Assembly (NCBI GenBank): GCA_026214975.1
Contig: CM047815.1
Location: 83,472,800-83,536,799 of the forward strand
Reading direction: 5' to 3'
Source: Gentiana macrophylla
Lineage: Eukaryota; Streptophyta; Magnoliopsida; Gentianales; Gentianaceae
Length of the DNA: 64,000 bases
Part shown: positions 48,273 to 58,467 of the stretch, piece after piece
Numbering within the stretch: the first letter of the stretch is position 1
Layout: each line of letters begins with the position of its first letter
Notes under the pieces: generated by a model
Database searches by the model: none
What the model was told of the DNA's origin: nothing
The model's input: only the letters and a program-made list of their open reading frames with translations
Position numbers and translations under genes: made by a program

Positions 48273-48563
48273 AACCAAGGAATTTCATTTCCATAGAGGA
48301 AAATTGAATCCTATACATACAAACAAAGAAAAAAAAACTCACTTGTTATGAAGAAACCTTGAAGGTCTGATTATGGAGATAGAGTCATTAAAATTATTAT
48401 TAACAATTCTTCGAGGCTTAGGACAAACGACGCCGTTAGTATTCGCCATGGAAAAGGCGTTGCTACAATTTTCGCCTCTCCTCAACTCAGAAACACATCC
48501 AAATCCCACCATGGCGGCAGCTTTCTGCTGTTGCTGATGGTATTGATATGCGCACCTATTCAT
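47533..48563 (-). CDS. Plant-specific small protein of unknown function
   Basis: Three exons on the minus strand: 48563-48343, 48134-48068 and 47796-47533, total 552 bases, 183 residues plus TAG. I chose the ATG at 48563-48561; upstream in-frame codons include no better ATG. Splice sites are canonical (GTGAGT and GTAGAC donors, CAACAG and GTCAG acceptors). The protein has a Gln-rich start, VCPKPRR near the middle of exon 1, a SKAGIELLDII segment encoded by exon 2, and a C-terminal SPPFYNGSPPVRASNPLIQD motif followed by a basic RGRVSYRH stretch. The SPPF-x-GSPP-x-R-x-NPL motif recurs in small, probably nuclear, uncharacterised plant proteins; I know of no assigned activity. The third exon has a CAGCAG tandem acceptor (47799-47794), which could add or drop one Gln. 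All frames are intact, in contrast to the kinesin. Confidence 0.82.
48218..48269. repeat. Poly(A) tract, 52 bp, in intron 1 of the minus gene
   Basis: On the transcribed strand this is a 52-base T run inside the first coding intron. Length is likely polymorphic or imprecise. Confidence 0.9.
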
Positions 48564-49063
48564 TATTGTTCTTCTTTCTCTCTTTTTTGTCACCGTGACC
48601 TGAAATGATGCAGCAAAAATTCAGATCTAAATCAATCAAATGAAACAAAACATATAGCTAAAATCAAAGATTAACGTACTTTGAATTGAAGGTGAATCAA
48701 TCGAGGAGAACACAGAAAAATCGATGAGAAAGAGAAGGGAGCTCGGTGAGGGGGGAATTTATGGAGAGGAAAGGCGAGGTAGCCCGTAAAAGTAGGGTGG
48801 AGGAGGAGAGAGAAAAAAAGAAAGAAAGAGAATTATGGGCCGGCTCGAAGGAGAACGAGAGGGGAGGGTTTGGCATGCTATTCATAGAGGTCATGGCGGC
48901 GGATTTTACTACTCTCTTTCTTTTTTCTTTCTTTTTTTCTCTGGAAACATTTTTCTTTTTTCTCGCTAATTTATTCTTAATTCATAATTTCAAATTACTT
49001 TATGAATTTTTTATTATTATTATTATTTATTGAAGACGAGGATAGTTCTTACCACTATTGTAT
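48564..49063 (-). promoter_or_regulatory. 5' UTR, UTR intron and promoter of the minus gene
   Basis: A likely 5' UTR intron runs from 48679 (GTACGTTAAT donor) to 48600 (ATTTCAG acceptor) on the minus strand. Further upstream, 48720-48860 is CT-rich on the sense strand (GA-rich on plus: GAGAGAAAAAAAGAAAGAAA), a common plant core-promoter/5' UTR composition. No clear TATA box. Confidence 0.5.
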
Positions 49064-49168
49064 TAATGACTCGTTTGGATTGAGGTAATGGAATGAAAAG
49101 AAATTTTTTTATTTCATTTCATTCCATCAATTTGGTGTGTTTGGAAACCCATGAATGAAATTTATTTT

Positions 49169-50128
49169 TGTTATGGTCAGAAATATCAGGTTTGCGGTAT
49201 ATGGATTCTGAGGTAGATATCTAGCTGATAGTGAGTGATTTCTCCGATGAGATGTGGTGGAGCTCAAAAAAAGACCATGTAGTTTTTGTGGAGCAAGAGG
49301 AGAAGGGTGGTGTGTTTGATTATGAGTTGTGCCTGAAAGGCTGCCTACGTACCCTTCATAAGGGATCAAGCCAATGCGTAGTTCTTAGAAGAAAAAATGA
49401 GAGAGTTATAATGGAGGTGAATGTGATATTTATAGAGAATGGAGTCGCCACGGTGGGAGAGCGAGACAACTGGCGGTTGTGAGCCGGAGGGCTGAAAGCT
49501 CTTGGCGGACAGAGAGCCTACACAGGCGAGAGAAACTACAATAAGCGAAGAGAGCCTACAACGGGCAGAGAGCCTTGACGGACGAGAGCCTACGCGGCGA
49601 AAGCATTAGCGGACTCGTTGAAGGCTTTGCGGTACCAAGAAAATCGTTGAACGAAGCGAGCAAGCGAGAAAAACCAGGAAGGTGCCGAGCTGAGGTCGGA
49701 CTTAGAGTGCCGAGCGGAGGTCGCACTTAGAGTGCCGAGCTGAGGTCTCACTTAGAGTGCAGAGCGGAGGTCGGACTTAGAGTGCCGAAGGGAGGTCGGA
49801 CTTAGAGGGCCGAGCTGAGGTCGGACTTAGAGGGCCGATCTGAGGTCGGACTTAGAGTGCCGAGCTGAGGTCGGACTTAAAGTGCCGAACTAGAGAGCGT
49901 CGTAAATGAACTTTGTTGTCAAGTTGTGTTGAAGGATGGCGAGATGGAGGGGCGAGCAGGTCGGCCCCTAGTGCTTTGTATCGAGCTAGTTGTTTGGTGC
50001 TTTACTCCCGTTGTCTTGGCCAATGATGAGGATCGTGATATCGTGAGGCGGAGCTGGGATGATGACCCTATCCGCTACTGGGCTTATGTTTCGGGATGTG
50101 GCAGGGTTTTGTTGATTTTGGCATATCA
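49169..50128 (-). repeat. 3' LTR of the non-coding LTR element
   Basis: Longer than its partner by 120 bases, largely because it holds about nine minisatellite units (49677-49895) against three or four in the other. Confidence 0.8.
49677..49895. repeat. 25-bp minisatellite, LTR block
   Basis: About nine units of GTGCCGAGCTGAGGTCGGAC followed by TTAGA, with alternation of GCTGA/GCGGA and of GTGCC/GGGCC. Confidence 0.92.
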
Positions 50129-50394
50129 ATGGTCCCATACTCCTTGAGCTTTTCACCATACAGGTGAGAATCATGGAGTCAAGTTGTAGATGACTTGATG
50201 TACCGTTTGCCGAGATGGCTGTTGTAGAGCGATAGAAGATTCTCTTGAGTGCGAGCAGAAATATGATGCCGAGCTAGAGTCGGGCTTATAGGAGATTCGT
50301 TCGAGTGCGAGATTCAAATATGATGCCGAGCTAGAGTCGGGCTTATGTGGCCGTAAGCCACTTCGTAAGGTGACCGTAAGCCGTCTTGCCATAC

Positions 50395-50875
50395 TTAGAG
50401 TGCCGAGCAGAGGTCGGGCTTAGAGTGCCGAGGCTGAGGTCGGGCTTAGCGTGTCGAGCTGAGGTCTGGCTTAGAGTGCCTAGGCTGAGGTCGGGCTTAG
50501 AGAGTTGAGGTCGGACTTAGCGTGCCAAGCAGAGGTTGGACTTAGAGTGCTGAGCTGAGGTCGGAGTTAGAGTGCCGAGCGGAGGTCGGGCTTAGCGTGC
50601 TGAGCTGAGGTCGGACTTAGAATGCCGAGGCTGAGGTCGGGCTTAGCGTGTCGAGCTGAGGTCGGGCTTAGAGTGCCGAGGCTGAGGTCGGGCTTAGCGT
50701 GTCGAGCTGAGGTCGGGCTTAGAGTGCCGAGGCTGAGGCCGGGCTTAGAGTGCTGAAATGAGGTCGGACTTAGCGTGCCGAGCGGAGGTCAGACTTAGCG
50801 TGCCAAGCTGAGGTCAGACTTAGCGTGCCGAGCTGAGGTCGGGCTTAGAGTGCCGAGGCTGAGGTCGGACTTAGG
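50395..50875. repeat. 25-bp minisatellite, internal block
   Basis: About nineteen units of the same repeat, many with a one-base insertion (GCCGAGGCTGAGGTCGGGCT) and TTAGAGT/TTAGCGT endings. Higher-order pairing is visible: units with AGGCTGAG alternate with units with TCGAGCTGAG at 50625-50740. Confidence 0.92.
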
Positions 50876-51353
50876 TTGGTTGCTTAATAAACACTCAACA
50901 AAGGTGGTGCTAGCTGGTGAAGCTTCAACCTAGAATCCGGCGAAGCTCAGGTGATGTAACCCCAAATGGTCCCAATCAACACAAGTAGAGGCAATCCTCT
51001 TTATATGTAAAGAGCCGAGTTGATAAAACACGTACGCCAACCTGGGAATTATGAAGGACTCGTGTGCGAGTTTTGAAGATGACATTGAAGGTGCTCCTTC
51101 AAGTTGAGATGATTTTGACGGAAAAAGGAGTAACGATCCGTAAAACCAGTGATCCTTGCACCGAGTTTGCTGCTAAGATGCTGAAAATGATGATTTTTAG
51201 GCTGTACAACCCATAAAATCAAAGCTTTTGTTGATTTTGAAGTTGAAGATGAAGGAATGATCTCGCCGGCGACGCCGTGAAAATGGATTTCGCGATGGTG
51301 CGGGCTACCGGAGTAGGCTTTTCTTGATGATTTTTCCCGGTAACGGAGCCAAT

Positions 51354-52193
51354 TGATATGGTCAGATATATCAGGTTTGCGGTAAATGGATTTTGAGGTG
51401 GATATCTAGCTGATAGTGGGTGATTTCTCCGGTGAGGTGCGGTGGAGCTCAAGAAAGACGATGGAGTTTTTGTGGAGCAAGAGGAGGATGGTGGTGTGTT
51501 TGATTATGAGCAGTGCCTAAAAGGCTGCCTACGTACCCTTCATATGGGATCAAGCAAGCCAATGTGTAGTTCTTAGAAGAAAAAATGAGAGAGTTATAAT
51601 GGAGGTGAAGGTGATATTTATAGAGAATGGAGCCGGCCAGCTGGCGAGAGCATGACAGCTGGTAGACTGTGAGCCCGGAGGGCTTAAAGCCCTTGGCGTG
51701 CAGAAAGCCTTCGGCGGGCAGAGAGCCTTTGGCGGACAGAGAGCCTACGGCAGGCAAAGAGCCTTGACGGACAGTGAGCCTACGGCGGGCAGAGAGCCTT
51801 GGCGGACTCGTTGAAGGCTTTGCGGTGCCAAGAAAGACTGTTGAACGAGTGGGCAAGCAGGAAACCAGGAAGGTGCCGAGCTGATGTCGGACTTAGAGTG
51901 CCGAGCTGATGTCGGACTTACAGTGCCGAGCGGAGGTCGGACTTAGAGGGCCGACTGGAGAGCATCGTAAATGAACTTTGTTGCCAAGTTGTGTTGAAGG
52001 ATGGCGAGATGGAGGGGCAAGCAGGTCGGCCCCCAGTGCTTTGTATCGAGCTAGTTGTTTGCAGCTTTACTCCTGTTGCCTTGGCCAATGATGAGGATCG
52101 TGATATCGTGAGACGGAGCTGGGCCGAGGACCCTATCCGCTACTGGGCTTATTTTTCGGGATGTGGTAGGGTTGTGTTGATTTTGGCATATCA
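51354..52193 (-). repeat. 5' LTR of the non-coding LTR element
   Basis: Aligns end to end with 49169-50128. Minisatellite units lie at 51879-51955. The Asp-type primer site follows directly on the minus strand. Confidence 0.8.
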
Positions 52194-52914
52194 ATTTCGA
52201 TTCCAACGGAATGAAAATGAGTTATTTTTATTCCATCAAAAAACCTATGGAATGACTAGAATGAGATGAAAAACTAAACCTTGGAATAAAAAAATCATTC
52301 CATAGAAAACCACAAAATCATTCCAACTGCAGCATGCGACAAAAAAAATATCGGATGTTCTTGCGACAAAGAGACTATTGTTGTTGTTCCGGCTTCGGCT
52401 ACCATGTCTTCATCCGACAGTACATTACTTGGTTTCAGATCACAATGTATTACAGTTACAGAATAAAATTTGAATCACCTCCGCTTATAGTGGTCACTCA
52501 AATAGTTGAGCGCGCCAAAAAAATCTGCATTGCATGGGGATTATGTGAATAGTTCTTTTTGAATTTGCTAGATTAGGCCATTTGGTCGATGCACAATTGT
52601 AGTAAAATTTTGTTGTTGGTTGAATGAAATAATAAAGAGCGTTTTGTTGAAAAAATAATTAAAAACAAAAGTATTAATTTGCGTTCCATTCCATTAAAAA
52701 TTGTTGTGCCAAACAACGGAATGGAAAAGAACCAATTCCATTCTGATGCCAACAAACGTTGGAATGGAATAGAAATGATTCTATTCCAATGCCTACCAAA
52801 CATTGTAATAGAATGATATCATTCTATTCCATTCTATCATATTCATTTTATTCTATTACATTCTATCAATCCAATGAGTCATAATAGTATTTAAAGTTAA
52901 TTTAGATTTTTTTC

Positions 52915-52917
52915 AAA

Positions 52918-53000
<83 letters not shown>
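52915..53000. repeat. Poly(A) plus (AT)n tract
   Basis: 21 A residues followed by about 65 bases of AT dinucleotide. Confidence 0.95.
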
Positions 53001-53002
<2 letters not shown>

Positions 53003-54024
53003 GACTTTCGAAATATATGACTCATTCATTTTAGTTAATCAATTTGAATAATCTAAAAATCTTTACATTTTAGGATGGATGGAGTATTTATTGTCTATCT
53101 TAATTATCTTTTATTTATTCGTCACGCGGTGAAGCATGAACACTTTAACGGTGATATACTTTTTGGAGATTGGCACATGACCGGCGTGCTCTCAGCATGT
53201 GGTGGAGCAACACCGTTTTATACTTTCTTTAAACCTGATTTTACGGGAAGAAGGACACAACACGTTCAAGACCTGTACGGATCACGTTTTCATAAAGTAA
53301 ACTGTTTTCTCAAATATTGAATTGATGTATTAATATTCCATTTAATGTCACAAGGATAGTTCGTAAGATTTGTTTCTTTAAATTATTATTTAAATAACTA
53401 GGGGTGGACCCATATGGGTCAGGTGGCCATGTCTTCACTCAATTTTTGGTGCAAAATTATTAATATACCTCTGTAATAACATTAAGAAACTTTGTATGTA
53501 TATTATTTCAAACATTTTTAGCAAAATTCTCCTTGTAGCTCGATTGGTGAAGTGCCTCGTCATTGACCTTACGGTCATGGCAGCCACTTTTTTTTTTCTC
53601 TACTTTTTAGTGTTTTTAATTTATATTTTCTCATTTTTTTATTAACATTTGTGAATTCAAAATGAAAACCCGCAACCATATTTTTGTGAGAAATTGCCCC
53701 ATTGAACAAAAATCCTGGGTTCGTCACCGTAAATAACAATCTACATATTCTATATGTAAAGCCTTTAGAAATGTAGCATAATCATAATCATATAGATGTA
53801 TCATGTTTATGTATCCATGTCAAATGAATGTATGTGTTTGTGTCACTAAAGGTAAGTTGTTTTTATGGTTTTTTTTATTTTAAATATAAAACGTTTACGA
53901 TATCGAAAGAATATTTATTTATGATACCCTAAGTGAAAATTTACTTTTTTTTTAAAAAAAAATCCTAAGCATGAAATTCTTGTAGAATTATTAGGCTTTT
54001 CTGCATTCCCCCGATGGGTAGTGC
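53001..54024. other. Unassigned region with tRNA-like segment
   Basis: A TAGCTCGATTGGTGAAGTGC segment near 53537-53556 resembles the A box and D-arm of a tRNA-derived SINE head, followed by T runs. A convincing B box at the right distance is lacking. The ORF at 53075-53320 matches nothing I know. Confidence 0.3.
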
Positions 54025-54190
54025 TGTAAACCAGCCGAGCCGAGAATCGGTGGTTTGAGCTAGAGCTCGTTTAGCTCACGAACTCGTTCGTTTGTTAAAC
54101 GAATAAAAAAATATGTTCGAGTTTGGGCTCGTTTAAAAGTTGAATTGTTCGAGCTCTTGTTCGTGCTCGGATCGCTAAACATATTTCTTC
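54025..54190. repeat. GAGCTCG-rich dispersed repeat
   Basis: Words such as GAGCTCGTTTAGCTCACGAA, CTCGTTCG, GGGCTCGTTTAAA and TTCGAGCTC repeat within 160 bases. Similar sequence is common in plant genomes as transposon-derived termini; its class here is uncertain. Confidence 0.45.
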
Positions 54191-54628
54191 CGACCTTGAG
54201 TAGGTGAACAACTAGTTGCTTGGTTCGGTTGAATTTTTTTTATTTCCTTTTGACCAAGGATCGACTTCGTTTAAATATTAAACAATGAAGTATTAGACGG
54301 AATTCATACCAGGATGATCTAAGATTAATCGGCACTTTGTCTAGGGTGGTAGTTTTGCACGAAGTTGCCCAAGCATTCAGCCTCTACCATTGATCCACAC
54401 GAACAAGCGCCAGAATCCTCTCCTTGGATTGCTACCAGAAAAAGTCAGCTGCTAAGCCGTATTTTTTTTTCTCCCAAAACTCTCAAGAAGCTCTCCTTTT
54501 TATTTTTCTAGTAATAATAAGATTTTGTATATTGTGATACAAAAAAACTTGACACCCCTCTCATTTTATAGAGTAGGCACCACATTGCCTCCTCAAATCC
54601 CAATGGAGAAGCTTTTTGCTTGGAGTAG

Positions 54629-56236
54629 TGTTAAGGGTGAATTTATACGATTTATAACGCTATATTCTATGATATTTTCCCTCATACTCGTATAAAATTG
54701 CATAAGAAACGAGTGTTTAACGGAAGTATTGAGTAAATGAGGTTTTTAACGAGTTAATCGCAAAATTGGTTGATTTTGGTGTTTTAATTGTGATTTTATG
54801 ATTATTCGGATGATACTACATTTTGCGATACTTTGATGTGTTATAGATGCACAAATTCGAGCTCAAGAGGTGATTCAAAGATGATCAAGTCGGATTTAAT
54901 TAAAGAGGAAGAGATAATGATGATTTTAATTGAAGATAAAGAGATAAAGATGGAAAAATCAAGATGGAGTCGAACTTGAGCGAACGTCCAAGTCACATCC
55001 CACATGGACGGGCGTCGCTTAAATGAATGGGCGTCGGCCTGATGAAATCAATACGAGTTTTTCCAAGCTTCTTCGGACGAAGCGTCCACCATCTCCAAAC
55101 GCAGCGTCGGTTGAGAAATTTGATCTGAGAGTTTGACGCCGAGTGGACGGACGTCTGGAAGCAAGTCCAAATCCATCCGGACGGGCGTTCACAAGTATGG
55201 ACGGGCGCCCTTCGGCCGACTTTAGCGGCGCCGCCTTTGTTTTCTATATATACAACGCGTTTTCTCTACCTTAAGGATACCATATACTCATTATTCAAAC
55301 CCTAAACCTAAGGGCGGCTTTAGGCTGCGTTTTTATTTCTTTTATTCCGATTTTTTATGTTCCAAATTCTAGATTAAAAGTAGAGGCGTTTTATGTTAGT
55401 TTTTCCGCAATTTCAAGTTTCCAGAGGATGTTGAGAGGCTAAGCTTCATCAAGCGAGCATTGTGAAGCCATCCTACACGTTTTGATTCCGTTTCTGCGAT
55501 TATATTGTGAGTTTTACCTAAAGTTGTTTCCTTATTGCATGTTTATATCGTTTAATTGCAATTGTATCGAAAGATTTGCATGTTATGATTGTCTTATGTT
55601 GATGAAAGTCTCTATAAGCCTTAGATCACCATGATAAGGAATAGTTGTTTAATCTATCATAACGAGAGTTAATAGGTTAGATTGCTAGGTTAAAGTTTAC
55701 ACCTTTGCTTCGTAAAATCGTTAATCTTAGATCGAAAGATATAGATTAATAGGTGAATTACCTAAGAAATTAGGTTTCATGTTTTAGACAAGGTGAAATC
55801 ACAACTTGGTTAGAAAACGCAATATAATCGAGTTAGGAATTGATACTTGTTAGGATAGGTGGATCAATCGCTCGTTTGTTCATTAAAACTTGAATTTAAT
55901 CCCGTGAAACTTGAATTGTCTAGATTAGATACTTTTATTTCATATTAGTTTTAGTTTAAATAGTTCGCAACCCATATCTTCCCTGGCTTTAGATCATATC
56001 TTCTGTCCAGTTTTACGTTTTAGTTAAGTTTGTTTTCAGTTTCGTTTAGTTTTATCCGCTGTTTAGATTAGTTTTTAGTGACATAATTTGATTAGACAAA
56101 AACTAGGGTTAACAATCGCCAGTTCCCCGTAAGATCGACCCGGTATCAACCTCTATACTACGATCCTTATACTTGGGGAATACCGGATTTATAAATTTTA
56201 TTACTTGTTGTTTTTCATTAGATAAAATCCGTGACA
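54629..56236 (+). repeat. Probable 5' LTR of the gypsy element
   Basis: Ends CGTGACA six bases before the primer site. The start is placed at TGTTAAGGGTGAATTTATAC. A TATA-like box CTATATATA lies at 55244-55252, just downstream of six copies of a GGACGGGCGTCC-type quasi-palindrome (55006-55210). Confidence 0.65.
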
Positions 56237-56242
56237 AGTTTT

Positions 56243-56260
56243 TGGCACCGTTGCCGGGGA
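56243..56260 (+). other. tRNA-Asp primer-binding site
   Basis: TGGCACCGTTGCCGGGGA, complementary to the 3' end of plant tRNA-Asp apart from one base. It primes minus-strand synthesis in Tat/Athila elements. Confidence 0.88.
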
Positions 56261-56515
56261 ACCGGACGGTTGCCTAGTTTTTGTTTTTCGTTCTTTTTGT
56301 TTTTATTTCGTTTTAATTCCTGTTTTTAGTTGATAATCGTTTAGGTTATTAGGATATTAGGGTTTTAGTTTAGGGTTTAAGGTTCTTCTTTCTCTTGTGA
56401 TTAGTTTTCTTTTCTTCTCTTCTATCAATCTATCTCCGTTCTTTTTTCTGTTTTTCCTTACCCCCCTTTCTTTTCTGCAAATTTTCCGCTTCTGTTCTAA
56501 TTTTTCCCGCTATCA

Positions 56516-56694
56516 AACGGGCGTCTGGGATCTTGGACGCCCGTCCGCTGGAAAATTTTCAATCCTGTAGCGTTTTCACTCACTTAGACAAGCGTCCATA
56601 AAGTTTGAACGCCCGTTCAAGTTTTCTGAAGACCAGACGAGCGTTTGGGCATCCGAACGCCCGTCCAGTCCAAAAGTTGGGCAGACGCCCGTCC
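56516..56694. repeat. Quasi-palindrome cluster, leader block
   Basis: Copies of an (A/G)GACG(C/G)(C/G)CGTCC-type 12-mer at 56516, 56535 (exact GGACGCCCGTCC), 56586, 56607, 56635, 56655 and 56683, between the primer site and gag. Not followed by a TATA box. Confidence 0.85.
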
Positions 56695-57004
56695 AATCCT
56701 TTGGACGCCGTGTCATTTCATCTTTTCCTTAATAATCTTGTTTCTTTTTCTTCCTTTCCTTTCTTTTCCTTTTATTAAGCTTTTAATTTTTTAGTTTAGG
56801 CTTTTAATTTCTTAGTCTTTAGGTTGTTTTCACTTGTTTTTGGTCCGGTTTATGCAAACTCGAGTCGAAAGGACCGTTATTATACACCCGACCCGAGCGA
56901 ACCGTAGTCCGGCCAAGCAGCGGATTTTCCGCTCTGCGCGTTCGCGATGAGCCGAGCAAGATCTTGAGAATCGACTAGCCAAGGAAATCACCGATTTTGT
57001 AATA

Positions 57005-58380
57005 ATGGCTGCTAATGATAGACGTACGTTGGCAGACTACGCCATGCCAGGTGAAGTCAAATCAACCCATCTATCGTTATCCCAGCCATAACTGCACAGT
57101 CTTTCGAGCTAAAGCCGGGACTCATTCAGATGATGCAGCATGCATCTATTTTCCACGGTTATCAGTCAGAGAATCCCCACACTCACTTACATACGTTCTT
57201 AGAGATATGCGATACTACACGCATCCAAGGAGTAAGTGAGGATGCCATTAAACTAAAACTGTTCCCATTTTCTCTAAAGGGAGAAGCTAAAGAGTGGTAT
57301 ACTTCTCTTCCCTCTGAATCTATTACCACCTGGGCCGAGCTTGAAAAAGAATTTTTAAGTCAATATTTCCCACCTTCAAAAACTGCCCAATGTTTAAACG
57401 ACATATTCACTTTCTATCAGAAAGAGAATGGATCCTTTTTTCGATTGTTGGAAAAGATTCAAGTCTCTGCTTAGAAAGTGTCCCCACCATGGCTTGCCGC
57501 TGCAAAGGCAAGTCAACACTTTTTTAGTGGATTGACCGAGCTTACAAAAGGCATGGTCAATAGTTCATCTGGTGGGGCGTTCAAGAAAACGCTTTGATGA
57601 GGTATGGGCACCTTTGTTTGAGGACATTGCGAAGTACAACCACGCCCCTCTTATCAAGCAATTCAAGCACCTCCCTCCTCCTAAGGTAGAGGAGGTAAAC
57701 ATGCAAAGTTTGATCGCCATGCCGCTGCGAAGCGAGATGGCAAAGATCTCAAGTTTCAAATCCGATAAATCAAACTTCTTCTTTCCACATAACCCTCGGG
57801 TTCTTTTATCGCGAAAAGCTATTGGCCGATCGCCACATGATTGGCCAGTGTCAATTCAATCCCCCTGCACCTTATCAAGTGAATGTTATTCATGATTATG
57901 GACAGTGTAATCAAGTCACATGTCAGAATTGTGACGAGGTGGGGCACACATCTAAATTATGTCCTATGAACGGGCAGAATGCGGAAGTAAATGCGTTCTA
58001 TGGCCAGAACAATCAAAGGTCTAATCAAGTTTCTGGCCAGAATAATTTCCAAAACCACAGGTTTAATCAATCTTCCAGTCTCAATCCTAATTCGAATTTT
58101 AATTCGAATCAAAATTTCAATAGAAACCCTGGTTTTAATCAGAACCAAAACTTAAAATTTTCCAATCCTACTCAGAGATTCAATCAGAATTGGCCTTCCA
58201 ATTCAAATTCTCAATTTCAAAGTCGGCCCAGCCAGCCCTATGCTCAAAATTTCCAAAACTCTCAAGGCCCCTCCCAATCTAACAATCTTGAAGCTAAATT
58301 GGAGGAGCAAAATAAGAGTATCCAACTCCTGATGACTACAAATAAGAACCTTGAGAGGCAAATTGGACAATCTGGTTGAG
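57005..58380 (+). pseudogene. Gypsy gag remnant
   Basis: An ATG at 57005 starts MAANDRRTLADYAMPG. A frame break near 57060 moves the reading to SFELKPGLIQMMQHAS in another frame; then ENPHTHLHTFLEICD and FSLKGEAKEWYTSLP follow, the retrotransposon gag domain. Further breaks lie near 57440-57480 and 57590. A zinc knuckle CQNCDEVGHTSKLC (C-x2-C-x4-H-x4-C) is encoded at about 57924-57965, followed by a long Asn/Gln-rich stretch (57980-58260) made of repeated FNQN/NSN units. The domain order and sequence style fit Athila/Tat gag. Confidence 0.85.
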
Positions 58381-58467
58381 CGATTAGCTTCAAGACCCCA
58401 GTGGCAACCGCCGGGCCACCGAGAAGAATCTGGAAGGGTGGTCAAGTTGCTCAAACCGACTTGAACA

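Larger units (their letters stand above)
49169..52193 (-). mobile_element. Non-coding LTR element (LARD/TRIM-like) with minisatellite
   Basis: Direct repeats 49169-50128 (960 bases) and 51354-52193 (840 bases) run TG...CA and are flanked by ATTTT (49164-49168) and ATTTC (52194-52198), a 5-bp duplication with one change. The primer site lies on the minus strand next to the right LTR: TGGCTCCGTTACCGGGAA (51351-51334), close to the tRNA-Asp site TGGCGCCGTTGCCGGGGA used by Tat/Athila gypsy elements. A TATA-like box (CTATAAATA, minus) lies in each LTR at about 51623-51615 and 49435-49427. No gag or pol is present in the 1.2-kb interior, which instead holds a 25-bp minisatellite. The element must depend on proteins from elsewhere. 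Confidence 0.82.
49067..52881. mobile_element. Tourist/Harbinger-like MITE split by an LTR element
   Basis: Ends TGACTCGTTTGGATTGAGGT (left) and the complement of TGACTCATTGGATTGATAGA (right) are inverted repeats rich in GGAATG words. They are flanked by the 3-bp duplication TAA (49064-49066 and 52882-52884), as in PIF/Harbinger elements. Without the LTR element at 49169-52193 the MITE is about 790 bases and non-coding. Confidence 0.75.

Noticed and set aside
48064..48342. Minus-strand frame with a long Phe run
   Set aside because: The Phe run is the 52-base poly(A) tract read on the other strand inside an intron of the real gene.
49926..50147. Frames at 49926-50147 and 51991-52269 that encode similar peptides
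   Set aside because: They are the same LTR segment in two copies, read opposite to the element's transcription, and run past the LTR end in unrelated ways.
51219..51856. Minus-strand open frames in the non-coding LTR element
   Set aside because: They cross the LTR border and minisatellite, are not shared intact by the other LTR, and have no recognisable domain.
53075..53320. Possible small gene with an 81-codon frame
   Set aside because: No homologous motif, no splice context, and it lies between repeats.
53528..53590. tRNA gene
   Set aside because: An A-box-like segment is present, but no cloverleaf with anticodon stem and proper B box can be drawn; at best a SINE relic.
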